A stretch of DNA of 64,000 nucleotides, from assembly GCA_015057325.1 (NCBI GenBank), contig SVEQ01000001.1, positions 186,001-250,000 on the forward strand. The letters are read 5' to 3'. The notes beneath the pieces are model-generated. The model had not been told where the DNA came from. It worked only from the letters and a program-made list of their open reading frames with translations, and did not search any database. The DNA is from Lachnospiraceae bacterium. GTDB taxonomy: Bacteria; Bacillota; Clostridia; Lachnospirales; Lachnospiraceae. Positions 37,424 through 46,579 of this stretch are shown here, one piece after another (within the stretch, counting starts at the first letter, position 1; each line of letters begins with the position of its first letter). A program made the position numbers and the translations under genes.

Positions 37424-37505
37424 AATATTGTCGGCAAACCTAAGGAAACTTAGTGACGCAAAGCTATAGGGCCTGTGAAATGGCAGCCAGTTGCGAGGAA
37501 AACAG
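37424..37505 (+). promoter_or_regulatory. Class I cyclic-di-GMP riboswitch (GEMM-I)
   Basis: Core elements are in order: GGCAAACC, a GGAAAC-type tetraloop helix, TGACGCAAAGC, the GGGCC receptor strand, and GGCAGCCAGTTGC. These are the conserved parts of the GEMM-I aptamer (tetraloop/receptor and c-di-GMP pocket). It sits about 80 nt before a 2058-residue surface protein and 10 nt before a terminator stem. GEMM-I riboswitches commonly act on adhesion or motility genes; whether this one is ON or OFF was not resolved. Confidence 0.93.
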
Positions 37506-37514
37506 ACTATGAGT

Positions 37515-37538
37515 AAACGTCACATATGTGGCGTTTTT
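37515..37538 (+). terminator. Expression-platform terminator of the c-di-GMP riboswitch
   Basis: Stem AAACGTCAC with GTGGCGTTT (one G:U pair), ATAT loop and a T-run. Confidence 0.86.
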
Positions 37539-37585
37539 GTTGTATTTCTGCAAAAGTGTATAGGGGATGAAAGGAGAGATGAGGT

Positions 37586-40500
37586 ATGAGGAGTAGTAGT
37601 AAAGGGAAAAGTATAATGATGCTTATCATGGCACTTGTAATGGTGTTTGGTGGAATTGTAGCGATGCCGGAGAAGGCGAGTGCGGGAGGACAAACAAAAA
37701 GAATAAGTTTTGAAAAAAAAATAATTCAGGATACAGGTTGGCAAGGTAATAATGGATGGTGTATGGGTTATTCTTACGCCTATTGTCATGCTATTAATAC
37801 TGGGAAAAAACAGAATGTTCATAATTTTCTTACACCAAAGGGGTTAGGAACGCCAGGAGTGTCAAATTATGGGGATAAGTGGTTTAATACTCCAGTTCAA
37901 GCACTTGCATTTGTACATGATGAGATTGATAGGGGAAGACCATGTATTATTTATGTTACTCAACTTACGGGCTCTGAACATTTTGTTTGCGTTTATGGGT
38001 ATATTAATGTTACAGACAAAAACAAAATGACATTAAATAATCTTATGATTATTGAATCTGTAGCAGCGTATAGTAACCATTTTAGAGAAGGCAAAGCGGT
38101 TACAACTGATCTTAAAGAAATGAGAATTAATGCTAAATATGGGAAATATCGCGTCAGTTATTATTTGGGAGGACCAGGACCTAATCCTACTCCAACCCCG
38201 GTTGTTCAACACAAAACCGGAACCTACAAAGTAGGCCCGACATTTGCAGGTATGACAGAAGGACGTGTTGTACGTGAAGCTAAGAATGACAAATCAAAAA
38301 TCCTTGCAAACTGTGCAGCTAACACATTGGTATATGTGAAAGAAACATATCCGAATGACAATTGGGCAAAAGTTGAGTACAAGCTTAATAACAAGCCATA
38401 TACGGGTTATATGTGGATTGCAGCAAAAGCAAACAAACAGGCTTTAGATTTTGTCAGCGCAAATGACATTACACCAAAAGCAATCACATCTGCCCCTGTT
38501 GTGTCTGTTTCTTCTGATAAAGCAGTTGCAGTAGGTAAAACCGTGTCGTTCAAGTGGGGCAGTGTTGCAAACGCTGATAAATATACAGTAACACTAAAAC
38601 AGGGTAATAATGTTATCTCAACAAAAACTATTTCAGGTACATCATGGAGTTGTGCTCTGAATTCGGTAGGCACATATTCATTTACGGTACAGGCAAAGAA
38701 TGATGTGTTCTGGAGTGGCGTTTCTAATGCAGTAAGTGTTCAGGCTTACCAGAATGTAAAAGTAACATTTAAAGATTATGATGGAAAAATACTTTCGGAA
38801 CAAACAATTTCGTATGGTGGTAATGCAAAACAACCGGTTACTCCTTCAGGAAGAGTCGGATATACATTTAGAGGCTGGGATAAGAGTTATCAAAATGTAA
38901 AATCGAATACAGTCATAACAGCCTTGTACGATATTAATAAGTACAGTGTGCGTTTCTATGACGGTAACGGTAAACAGATTGGAAATACACAGACAATTGA
39001 GCATGGCAAAACTGCAATAGCTCCTGCAAATGAAAATGTTGCAGTAAAAAGTGGATATACTTTTGTGAAATGGGATAAGCAGTTTGATAAGATTACCCAA
39101 AATACAAACGTTTATGCAGTTACTACATGGGAGAATCCTAATCTTCCTATAAAAATACTTGATGGTGCAACAGCCTTGCAGCAAGTTGAGGATACGGTTG
39201 TTTCTTCTTATAAGGTAGATATGAAATTGAGAAATATTAATACCGAAGACACAACAGGTCGAGCAATAGTTGCATTAAAGACAAGTGATGGAAACTTGCT
39301 GACAGCAACAGAGTCGAATGCCTTTACTGTGAAAAATGGTGTGGATTCGGCGATTTCAGTAACAGTACCATATACCGGACAGGCGACAAGAGCGGAGATA
39401 TACATTGTAAATGGTTATCAATATACTTCTAATAATTTTGAAGTAGGTACTATCCCTATTTCTCAGAAGGTTTCTGTTGCATGTGAGAGATACGAAAATT
39501 CGCTTGCTGTTTCAGAGTGGTCGACAGAAAAACCACCTGCAGATGCAGTAGGCGTGGAGCAGAAGAAACAATATAGTTCAAGATCAATTACAAACTCTGT
39601 AAAGTATAAACATATTTACTACCCTAATAGTTGGAGTAGTTATACAACGACGGTGCTTACCGCTAGTAGTACCAGAAAAGTAACGTCAAAGAAACAGTAT
39701 CAATACAGAGACGTTGGTGCATGGGGAAGCGAGCAATCAACGACAACAAAACCGACGGAAAGTACATTGCTTACAATTACAGGAAGCAGTACGGCATATT
39801 ATTATTATCATTATTGTAATGTGTATGCGAATGGCAGCGCAGGTGTTGATTCCGTAGCTTCAGGCTCCGGTAACGGAGATACGATAAAGAAGAACTATGG
39901 AAAGTGCGTATACAAAAGAAGTTCGGCATTAACATCTACTGCTAATTATGGAGATATCGGTGGAAAGACGCAATATATTGTTTCTACGGGATGTTCACAG
40001 CTTAGTGGAGTAACATCGCATAGTGGAAATTGCGGAAATCCGGGTTGGAAACTATGGTATTTTGATAAGTCAGTTACCACTTATAAGTACAAAACAAGAG
40101 CATGGGGTTCGTATAGTGCATGGCAGGACGCTGCTGTTAGTGCGTCATCAACCCGTCAGGTAAATACGCGAACAGTATATGCATACAAAGATGCAGTTGC
40201 TTTCTATGATAATAATCCTACCGGAGTTGCAAGAAGTGGATATACATACGATAGTTCAAGTGTGTCAGAATCTAATAAAGTGTATGGTAATTGGGGTGCA
40301 TGGCAGGATGAGGCTATAACAGCTAACTCTAGTACCGATGTGCAGACAAGAACTGTCTATAGATGGAAGACAAGAGAAGAAATTACGACAGGCGATGTAA
40401 TAGATGGTAAGACCAAAATTGTTAGTGGCAATGTACCTGAAGAGTTTGCCGGAAGAGAAGCTATTTTGTTTGTTTATAAGAATAGTGATGCTTCAGACTA

Positions 40501-43500
40501 TACAACGGAGTACATCGGACAGACAAAAATCGGAACTGATGGTGGTTTCCGTTTTGAGTTCATGACCAGAGAGGAGCCTTCTAAAGAAACAGGAGATTTC
40601 AGTGCAACTCTTGGAATTGAGGGAACAGATGTCGTTTTCCAATTAGATGAAAGTAATTATGACGATCCTGATCAATTTAAAGCTCCTATGTCAGAATTTA
40701 CAGTAGAGTTCGTTGATAAGGATGGCAATTTGTTGACAACACAGAAGGTTAAGGAAGGCGAGGCGGCAATACTTCCTGAAGAAATTCCTGAAGTGGAGGG
40801 TTATACATTTGTCGGTTGGAATACCAATGTTGCAAATATTAAATCAGACTATACTGTTGATGCAGGAAACCCGATTAGAGCAGAGTATGAAATTAACAAG
40901 TACGACGTAATCTACATAGATTGGTCATCAAATCAAGTTGAAACCAGAACTTTTGAACATGGTTCAGCGTTAACTGCTCCGGAAACAATAGATGTTGACT
41001 CATCAAAAGAGGGTTATGAAAAGAAGTGGAGCGCTTCTTTTGATGGCAATGTATTTGTTACAAAGGACATGATTGTTACTTGTGAAGAGAATACCAAAAA
41101 ATTCAAAGTAACGTACTATGATTTGGCAAATGAAGTGATTGCAAGTGAAAACGTGACATATGGTGATAAAATTATCCTCCCGGATGCCAGCTCTCTTTCT
41201 ACAGACACAATGATTGTTGTTGGTTGGAAGACAGATGATGAAACTCAACTTAACAAGGTTACAAAAGATGTGAATTTGTATCCTGACTATATGTATTATG
41301 ACAGTGTTGTTTCACCGAGTGTAAATGTTCCATCCGGTTCGTATAACGAAAAACAGAGTATCACCTTTGGGGCAGATAATGTTGACGATGATATTTATTA
41401 CACGGTAGACGGATCTGATCCGAAAGAGAATGGTATATTGTTTAATTATCCGATTAGTGTTGAAAAGACAACCAAAATCAGGGTATATGCAAAGCGCGAT
41501 GGCGCAAATGATAGTTATGAATCTACATATTATTATGTGATTAACAAAGCAGAAGACACTGGTAGTGACTGGTGCAAGTATGAAGAACTTCCTGAAGAAG
41601 TAGTTAATAATCAGGAGAGATATCGTTTGGAAAGCAAAACAGGATATCGATACAGTATTACGAAACAGGTTATGTCAGATGAGGAAGCAACCGCTTTGGC
41701 TCAATCAGGCTGGACACAGGTTGGAAGCACTGCATATACAGCGTGGACTGATTATATGGATGAACTTCCTGAAGGTATCGGTGAAGCTGAGATTGATGAA
41801 AAAACAGATGATGAAGGACAAAAACAGTATCGATACAGATATGCAATATGGACATACAGAGGATATTCTGCATGGCAATTGGATGTACCAAATGTTGCAA
41901 ATTACGAAACAGAAACGGTATATAGATATCATTCTCCAAAACAGTGTTTGTTGACAATTTCTGCGTATGGTGAAGATGATAGGACATTGTTTGTGTATAG
42001 TGGTGAAAAACTTGATATCAATCCTTCAGATTATTTGAGAGAAGGAGAAGTATTTAAGGGATTATATCGTAATGATGATTTCACCGATCAATGGATGTTG
42101 GATGAGGATGTAATCAGTGGAGATACGATACTTTATCTTGACAAGGAGAAGATAGTTTGTAACTTACGCTATTATGGCTTCAATGATGAGTTAATTACTG
42201 AAAAAGAAATTTATTACGGCGAGGATGCAGAAGATATTGAACCGCCTGTAGTGGAAGGCTATGTATTTATTGGTTGGGACAAAGAATTGACCAATATTAA
42301 ACAAGACACTGATTTCCATGCAAATTACATTGTGGCAGCAGAAGCCAGAAAATTATCTCTTAATTTGGCTAAAAAATCTGTATTTACACAGAGCTCATTT
42401 ATACTTACTGCTTCTGTGGATGGTGAAGATTCGGTTACAGACGTAGAGTGGTCATCGGCAAATGACAATATTGCTTCGGTTGATGATGGCGTTGTTACAG
42501 GAAAACATGCAGGAACAACAAAGATTACAGCTAAATTGTCTACAGGAGAACGTGTCACGTGCGATGTCACTGTTGTTGGTGATGAAGATTATGAGTTGTT
42601 ATTAAAACAGATTTCGCAGTTGACGGTCAATAGAGAGAAGAATGTAATTACATTAAACTCTCCGGCTATGGTATCAAGTATCAAAGAAGAATTTGTTAAT
42701 ACAATTCAAGCATTTGATAGTAATGATACAGAACTGGATGATGAAGATATACTTTCAACCAATTGTTCAGTCAATGGAACAAATGTTGACGATAGATTGT
42801 CAATCGTAGTTCTGGGTGATTTGAACGAAGATAAAACTATCGATGATGAAGATATCGAATTCATAGAAAACATAGTGTATATGGGATATGATGAGGAAGA
42901 TGTCGGCACGGCTGTTTATATGGCGGCGGACATGACTCAAGATGGAATCGTTGATAGTAACGATATCGAAAAACTGGAAGATGTAATAGCCGGAAAAGTC
43001 GAAGTAACAATCGATGTTAAAAATCCTGAATATGGATCTGCAAGCGGTTCGGGAAAATATCTGATTGGTTCGTCAGCACAATTAAAGGCAACCGTTAACG
43101 ATGGTGGAAAGTTCGTTGGTTGGTTTGATACAAAGGGAGCATTGCTTTCTGATAAAACAGAATATGTGCTTACTGTTATGGCTGAAACTAATATTGTTGC
43201 AATGTTTGAAAAAATGCCGGTTAACAATGATAATACAAGTCAGATTAATCCTGTAGACCCTTCTAAAGATTTGAAGGGAACAACTCCTTCTACGGAAGAG
43301 TTAAAACCGGCAGAAGTTGGATTGGAATTAAAGGCTGAAAATGCAAAAGCAACATTTAAAGTAACTTCATCTGACCCAACAACGCCGACAGTGGCATACT
43401 CTGAAAGCACTAACAAAAAAGCGAAAAATATAACAATACCTCAAACAGTTGTAGTCGATAATATAACATACAAGGTAACTTCTATAGATGACAAGGCGTT

Positions 43501-43762
43501 TGCAGGCAACAAAAATCTTAAGAGTGTAACTATAGGAAGCGATGTTGAAAAAATTGGGGCAAGAGCATTCGATGGATGTAAGAATCTAAAGACTATAATA
43601 ATTAAGAGTAAAAAACTTACTAAGAAGTCTTTTGGTAAGAATGCATTCAAAGGTGTTAATAAGAAAGTGACTTTCCACATTCCTAAGAAGGTTTATAAGA
43701 ACTATAAGAAGTGGATTAAGAAGGCGGGTGCTCCAAAGACGGCGAATTATAAGAAGAAGTAA
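37586..43762 (+). CDS. Giant c-di-GMP-controlled surface protein with cysteine-peptidase-like head, dockerin-like and LRR tail
   Basis: 2058 residues. Signal peptide (cut near EKASAGG). The head (about 45-205) resembles a papain/C39-type peptidase: GNNGWCMGYSYAYC and EHFVCVYGY give a Cys/His pair. SH3b-like (215-285) and FN3-like (295-385) parts follow. InlB-type repeats, a Tyr/Trp/Ser-rich repeat region (SxxRxVxxRxxYxYKD, SAWQD) and a chitobiase-like FN3 (about 1241-1320) come next. A Big_2 domain (1588-1665), a dockerin-like pair of calcium loops (DLNEDKTIDDED and DMTQDGIVDSND, 1743-1807), another InlB repeat and a BspA LRR module with a Lys-rich tail end it. It is probably an adhesin. Confidence 0.86.
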   Translation: MRSSSKGKSIMMLIMALVMVFGGIVAMPEKASAGGQTKRISFEKKIIQDTGWQGNNGWCMGYSYAYCHAINTGKKQNVHNFLTPKGLGTPGVSNYGDKWFNTPVQALAFVHDEIDRGRPCIIYVTQLTGSEHFVCVYGYINVTDKNKMTLNNLMIIESVAAYSNHFREGKAVTTDLKEMRINAKYGKYRVSYYLGGPGPNPTPTPVVQHKTGTYKVGPTFAGMTEGRVVREAKNDKSKILANCAANTLVYVKETYPNDNWAKVEYKLNNKPYTGYMWIAAKANKQALDFVSANDITPKAITSAPVVSVSSDKAVAVGKTVSFKWGSVANADKYTVTLKQGNNVISTKTISGTSWSCALNSVGTYSFTVQAKNDVFWSGVSNAVSVQAYQNVKVTFKDYDGKILSEQTISYGGNAKQPVTPSGRVGYTFRGWDKSYQNVKSNTVITALYDINKYSVRFYDGNGKQIGNTQTIEHGKTAIAPANENVAVKSGYTFVKWDKQFDKITQNTNVYAVTTWENPNLPIKILDGATALQQVEDTVVSSYKVDMKLRNINTEDTTGRAIVALKTSDGNLLTATESNAFTVKNGVDSAISVTVPYTGQATRAEIYIVNGYQYTSNNFEVGTIPISQKVSVACERYENSLAVSEWSTEKPPADAVGVEQKKQYSSRSITNSVKYKHIYYPNSWSSYTTTVLTASSTRKVTSKKQYQYRDVGAWGSEQSTTTKPTESTLLTITGSSTAYYYYHYCNVYANGSAGVDSVASGSGNGDTIKKNYGKCVYKRSSALTSTANYGDIGGKTQYIVSTGCSQLSGVTSHSGNCGNPGWKLWYFDKSVTTYKYKTRAWGSYSAWQDAAVSASSTRQVNTRTVYAYKDAVAFYDNNPTGVARSGYTYDSSSVSESNKVYGNWGAWQDEAITANSSTDVQTRTVYRWKTREEITTGDVIDGKTKIVSGNVPEEFAGREAILFVYKNSDASDYTTEYIGQTKIGTDGGFRFEFMTREEPSKETGDFSATLGIEGTDVVFQLDESNYDDPDQFKAPMSEFTVEFVDKDGNLLTTQKVKEGEAAILPEEIPEVEGYTFVGWNTNVANIKSDYTVDAGNPIRAEYEINKYDVIYIDWSSNQVETRTFEHGSALTAPETIDVDSSKEGYEKKWSASFDGNVFVTKDMIVTCEENTKKFKVTYYDLANEVIASENVTYGDKIILPDASSLSTDTMIVVGWKTDDETQLNKVTKDVNLYPDYMYYDSVVSPSVNVPSGSYNEKQSITFGADNVDDDIYYTVDGSDPKENGILFNYPISVEKTTKIRVYAKRDGANDSYESTYYYVINKAEDTGSDWCKYEELPEEVVNNQERYRLESKTGYRYSITKQVMSDEEATALAQSGWTQVGSTAYTAWTDYMDELPEGIGEAEIDEKTDDEGQKQYRYRYAIWTYRGYSAWQLDVPNVANYETETVYRYHSPKQCLLTISAYGEDDRTLFVYSGEKLDINPSDYLREGEVFKGLYRNDDFTDQWMLDEDVISGDTILYLDKEKIVCNLRYYGFNDELITEKEIYYGEDAEDIEPPVVEGYVFIGWDKELTNIKQDTDFHANYIVAAEARKLSLNLAKKSVFTQSSFILTASVDGEDSVTDVEWSSANDNIASVDDGVVTGKHAGTTKITAKLSTGERVTCDVTVVGDEDYELLLKQISQLTVNREKNVITLNSPAMVSSIKEEFVNTIQAFDSNDTELDDEDILSTNCSVNGTNVDDRLSIVVLGDLNEDKTIDDEDIEFIENIVYMGYDEEDVGTAVYMAADMTQDGIVDSNDIEKLEDVIAGKVEVTIDVKNPEYGSASGSGKYLIGSSAQLKATVNDGGKFVGWFDTKGALLSDKTEYVLTVMAETNIVAMFEKMPVNNDNTSQINPVDPSKDLKGTTPSTEELKPAEVGLELKAENAKATFKVTSSDPTTPTVAYSESTNKKAKNITIPQTVVVDNITYKVTSIDDKAFAGNKNLKSVTIGSDVEKIGARAFDGCKNLKTIIIKSKKLTKKSFGKNAFKGVNKKVTFHIPKKVYKNYKKWIKKAGAPKTANYKKK

Positions 43763-43777
43763 GAAACTATAATTTCT

Positions 43778-43811
43778 ACCTAGGTCAGGATGATCTAATC
43801 TTGACCTAGGT
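43778..43811 (+). terminator. Inverted repeat after the giant surface gene, probable terminator
   Basis: Arms ACCTAGGTCAGGAT and ATCTTGACCTAGGT with a 6-nt loop. There is no strong T-run, so it may be a Rho-dependent, processing or protein-binding site instead. Confidence 0.55.
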
Positions 43812-43838
43812 CATTATGTTTATTAAGGGGGTGTAATT

Positions 43839-45338
43839 ATGAGTTTTGTGGGAGTGAGCAAAAAGTTTATGCTTGTGTTTGGTATCATCTTTTTGATTGT
43901 TATGTGGAATGGTATATCTGCATGTGCTGAAGGCACGATATACGATGACTGGGATGATAATGCACCTGTTGTGAATGTTAATGAAGATGTGTCTATTTCG
44001 TTTCATAAATGGTATAGGATTGTTATACCTGAAGATGGAATAATAGATATAGACTATAATTATGTAAGTGATAATAGGAATCATCCTACAACAATTTGGT
44101 TAGAAAAAAAACAAAGGGAATCGTTTTACACAAGGGATTCCAACACCAGAGATGTTGATACAGGAGGAAGATGGGGCATAAAGGCAGGAACTTATTATTT
44201 ATATGTAAAGGCATGTGGATTGTGTCGTGGTGATGAAAAAAATTGTATTATGAGGTTTAATTATAGTCAGTCTGATGGATGGGAAAAAGAACCGAATAAC
44301 AAAGAAGATGAAGCAACGGAACTAAAGATGGGTGTGCCTGTTCATGGTTCCGGTATTAGTATTTTAAAAATATATGATCCGGATTATTACAAATTTACAA
44401 TAGATAAACCCGGTAGTGTAAGTTTTAATTTAAATATGAAAGATGTAAGCAATGTAAATGATTTTAGCCTAGAGTTGTATGATTCGGAAAAAAATTTCTT
44501 ATATGATTTGAACAGAGAATGCAAAACCGACAGGTGTAACAGCCCGAGCGTAGGTATTAAGGCGGGGACATATTATTTAATCGTGTCAACAGGTAGAAAA
44601 GATAGAGAGGATTACATACTTAATGTTAACTATGTGGAAAATGATATAACAGTAGAAACTGAATCTAACAACGATTTGTCATTAGCTGACAACATTGTTG
44701 GTAATGTTACAAAAAACGCATTTATGAGTGAAAACGATATTGATTGTTATTCATTTTCTGCGGATAGTGACAGATATATGAAATTGTCAATTAAAATGGA
44801 AAGCTTTGATTTGCCTGCGGGAACTTACACATCATGTCCAAGTGCCTTTTGGGAGATATGTGTTTATAATGAAGAAAAAATGCTTATTAAAAAATATTTA
44901 GAACGGTTAAGTTATGGAAAATACTTGTTGGAAAAAGAGGTCGGATACATTGAAATGGGGAAATATTATATCGTGATGCGACCTTATGATTGGGATGGAT
45001 ATGTGGAACAGGAACAGTATTCTTTAACAGTGTCTGATTACATTCCTAAAGTTTCAAAGGCAAAAATAAATAATCTTTTTTCTCCGTCAAAGAAAAAGAT
45101 ACAGATAAAATGGAAATCGCTTGAGGGTGTAAATGGATATGAAATTGCAATAGCAACAAATAAGAAATTTACAAAGAATCTTAAGAAAATCGTTGTTGGT
45201 TCGGGAAAAGATACTTGTGTATTTAAGAAATTAAAGAGAAAGAAGAAATACTATGTTAGAATGAGAGCTTATCTTGATTATGATGGGAATAGACATTATG
45301 GCAAGTACAGTAATGTGAAGACTATTAAGGTAAAATAA
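43839..45338 (+). CDS. Secreted protein with pre-peptidase C-terminal (PPC)-like domains and FN3-like tail
   Basis: 499 residues. A signal peptide ends near SACAEG. At least two PPC-type domains are seen, with the typical entry EPNNKEDEATEL (about 152) and ESNNDLSLADNI (about 272), and DxDYYKF/DCYSFSA strands. A less conserved first copy precedes them (about 35-145). The C-terminal FN3-like domain ends HYGKYSNVKTIKVK. PPC domains are usually accessory to secreted peptidases; no catalytic domain is present here. The SD is AAGGGGGTG before ATG 43839. Confidence 0.83.
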   Translation: MSFVGVSKKFMLVFGIIFLIVMWNGISACAEGTIYDDWDDNAPVVNVNEDVSISFHKWYRIVIPEDGIIDIDYNYVSDNRNHPTTIWLEKKQRESFYTRDSNTRDVDTGGRWGIKAGTYYLYVKACGLCRGDEKNCIMRFNYSQSDGWEKEPNNKEDEATELKMGVPVHGSGISILKIYDPDYYKFTIDKPGSVSFNLNMKDVSNVNDFSLELYDSEKNFLYDLNRECKTDRCNSPSVGIKAGTYYLIVSTGRKDREDYILNVNYVENDITVETESNNDLSLADNIVGNVTKNAFMSENDIDCYSFSADSDRYMKLSIKMESFDLPAGTYTSCPSAFWEICVYNEEKMLIKKYLERLSYGKYLLEKEVGYIEMGKYYIVMRPYDWDGYVEQEQYSLTVSDYIPKVSKAKINNLFSPSKKKIQIKWKSLEGVNGYEIAIATNKKFTKNLKKIVVGSGKDTCVFKKLKRKKKYYVRMRAYLDYDGNRHYGKYSNVKTIKVK

Positions 45339-45410
45339 CATATATTAAGGGGTGCAGCATAGTCAAGTAAATAGACACATTTTTTAAATGTTTTTTTCGG
45401 AAAGACAGAA

Positions 45411-46032
45411 TTATGTCTGCCTTTCCATGTAAAAGGTCTCTACTTCATCCGGAGTGTAATCTCCCAATGATGAGTGAGGACGTTTAGTGTTGTATCTGTT
45501 TATATATTCAAAGCAACAGAGGCGTAGTTCCTCTTGGTTACGGAACGATTTTCGGTCAATACATTTACGCTTCATATGGCGGAAGAAACTTTCACAACAT
45601 GCATTATCGTAGGGATAGCCTTTCTTTGAAAAGGACTGAACGGCATTACATTTTTCTAATGTTTGCCTAAATGTAAAGGCTTTGTATTCAGAGCCCTGAT
45701 CCGAATGGAACAGTACATAATCAGGCTCACCTCTATCAGAGTAAGCCTTGGTAAATGCTTTTAAGGTTAAGTCGACATCATGACGGTTAGAGACACTCCA
45801 ACCTACGACTTTCCTTGAAAATAAATCAATTACAATACAAAGGTAATGGAAAGTTCCGTTTACCTTAATGTATGTAAAATCGCTTGCCCAGACAGAGTTG
45901 GGAGCAGATGGATTAAACTGTTGATTAAGGTGATTAACGCAAGGACCCTGCAGAGTGTTTTGATATCGTACTGATTGCGCAGTTTATAAACAGCTTCTAA
46001 TCGTTGTTTGAGTGTGGCGTGAATATGGCAAT
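45411..46032 (-). pseudogene. IS3-family OrfB transposase (rve/DDE), internally deleted and frameshifted
   Basis: The 3' part reads CVNHLNQQFNPSAPNSVWASDFTY, then LCIVIDLFSRKVVGWSV, HSDQGSEY and KRPHSSLGDYTPDEVETFY, the integrase core up to the stop at 45411-45413. The 5' part reads HATLKQRLEAVYKLRNQYDIKTLCRVL in a different frame. The two meet near 45945-45950, where roughly 90 codons expected between them (family knowledge) are missing. The first catalytic Asp (ASDFTY) remains. Confidence 0.85.
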
Positions 46033-46278
46033 CGTTTTTTTTAATATTTGGTTTTCTTCTTCGAGTTTAGCCATACGTTTTTGAGGTTCTTTGACTTGTT
46101 TGGCAGTAAGAACTTCTCCGTCATCAGTTTCAACAGTTGAATACTGCTTAATCCATTTGGTAAGAGCAGTTTGAGATACGCCGTACTCTTTGATGAGTGA
46201 GGCTTGGGTTTTACCATTATGGTAAAGGTCAACGAGGGGTCGTTTGAAATCCTCATCATAACGTTTTCCAGTGGACAT
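45997..46278 (-). CDS. IS3-family OrfA (helix-turn-helix transposase subunit)
   Basis: 93 residues with the HTH_Tnp_1 pattern RYDEDFKRPLVDLYHNGK... YGVSQTALTKWIKQY and a C-terminal leucine-zipper-like stretch (MAKLEEENQILKKTIAIF). AAAGGAGGT precedes ATG 46278. Intact, but its partner OrfB is broken, so at most it acts as a repressor of related copies. Confidence 0.88.
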   Translation of the reverse strand: MSTGKRYDEDFKRPLVDLYHNGKTQASLIKEYGVSQTALTKWIKQYSTVETDDGEVLTAKQVKEPQKRMAKLEEENQILKKTIAIFTPHSNND

Positions 46279-46354
46279 AAATGATACCTCCTTTTGGTGT
46301 CTAGAATAATAATATATCTATTTATCAAATGTGTCCGCTTTTATAAGTATAATG

Positions 46355-46396
46355 CATGGAGCATATAGTAAGACTAAGAAGGTTAAAGTGAAATAA
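46355..46396 (+). pseudogene. Orphan 3' tail of an FN3-type surface-protein gene
   Basis: 13 codons plus stop encode HGAYSKTKKVKVK, the shared ending of the FN3-like Lys-rich tails (compare YGKYSNVKTIKVK at 45338). No coding sequence precedes it; the IS right end abuts it. The rest of that gene was probably lost through the IS or a deletion next to it. Confidence 0.8.
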
Positions 46397-46579
46397 TACG
46401 AGTGCTGGATTGTAGGTTTTCTTTTGTTAACTATTTTTGGTTTGGTCTGGTGGGAGATTGTATATGCGAAGAAGACGGTACTTTTTTTGAAGATTAAGAA
46501 ATTTGAAAAGGAATAATATATCAGTTTGAAAAATAGGGGGCATGGCAATAGATGAGAGAAAAAAAAAAAAGCTTTTAAA

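Larger units (their letters stand above)
45360..46350. mobile_element. Degenerate IS3-family insertion sequence
   Basis: About 990 bp bounded by imperfect inverted ends sharing GACACATTT (left near 45374, right near 46328). It encodes on the - strand an OrfA and an OrfB that overlap through an A-run (AAAAAAACG near 46034), the classic -1 frameshift layout of IS3 elements. OrfB is internally deleted, so the element is shorter than the usual 1.2-1.5 kb and cannot transpose by itself. The exact ends and target duplication could not be fixed. Confidence 0.82.
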
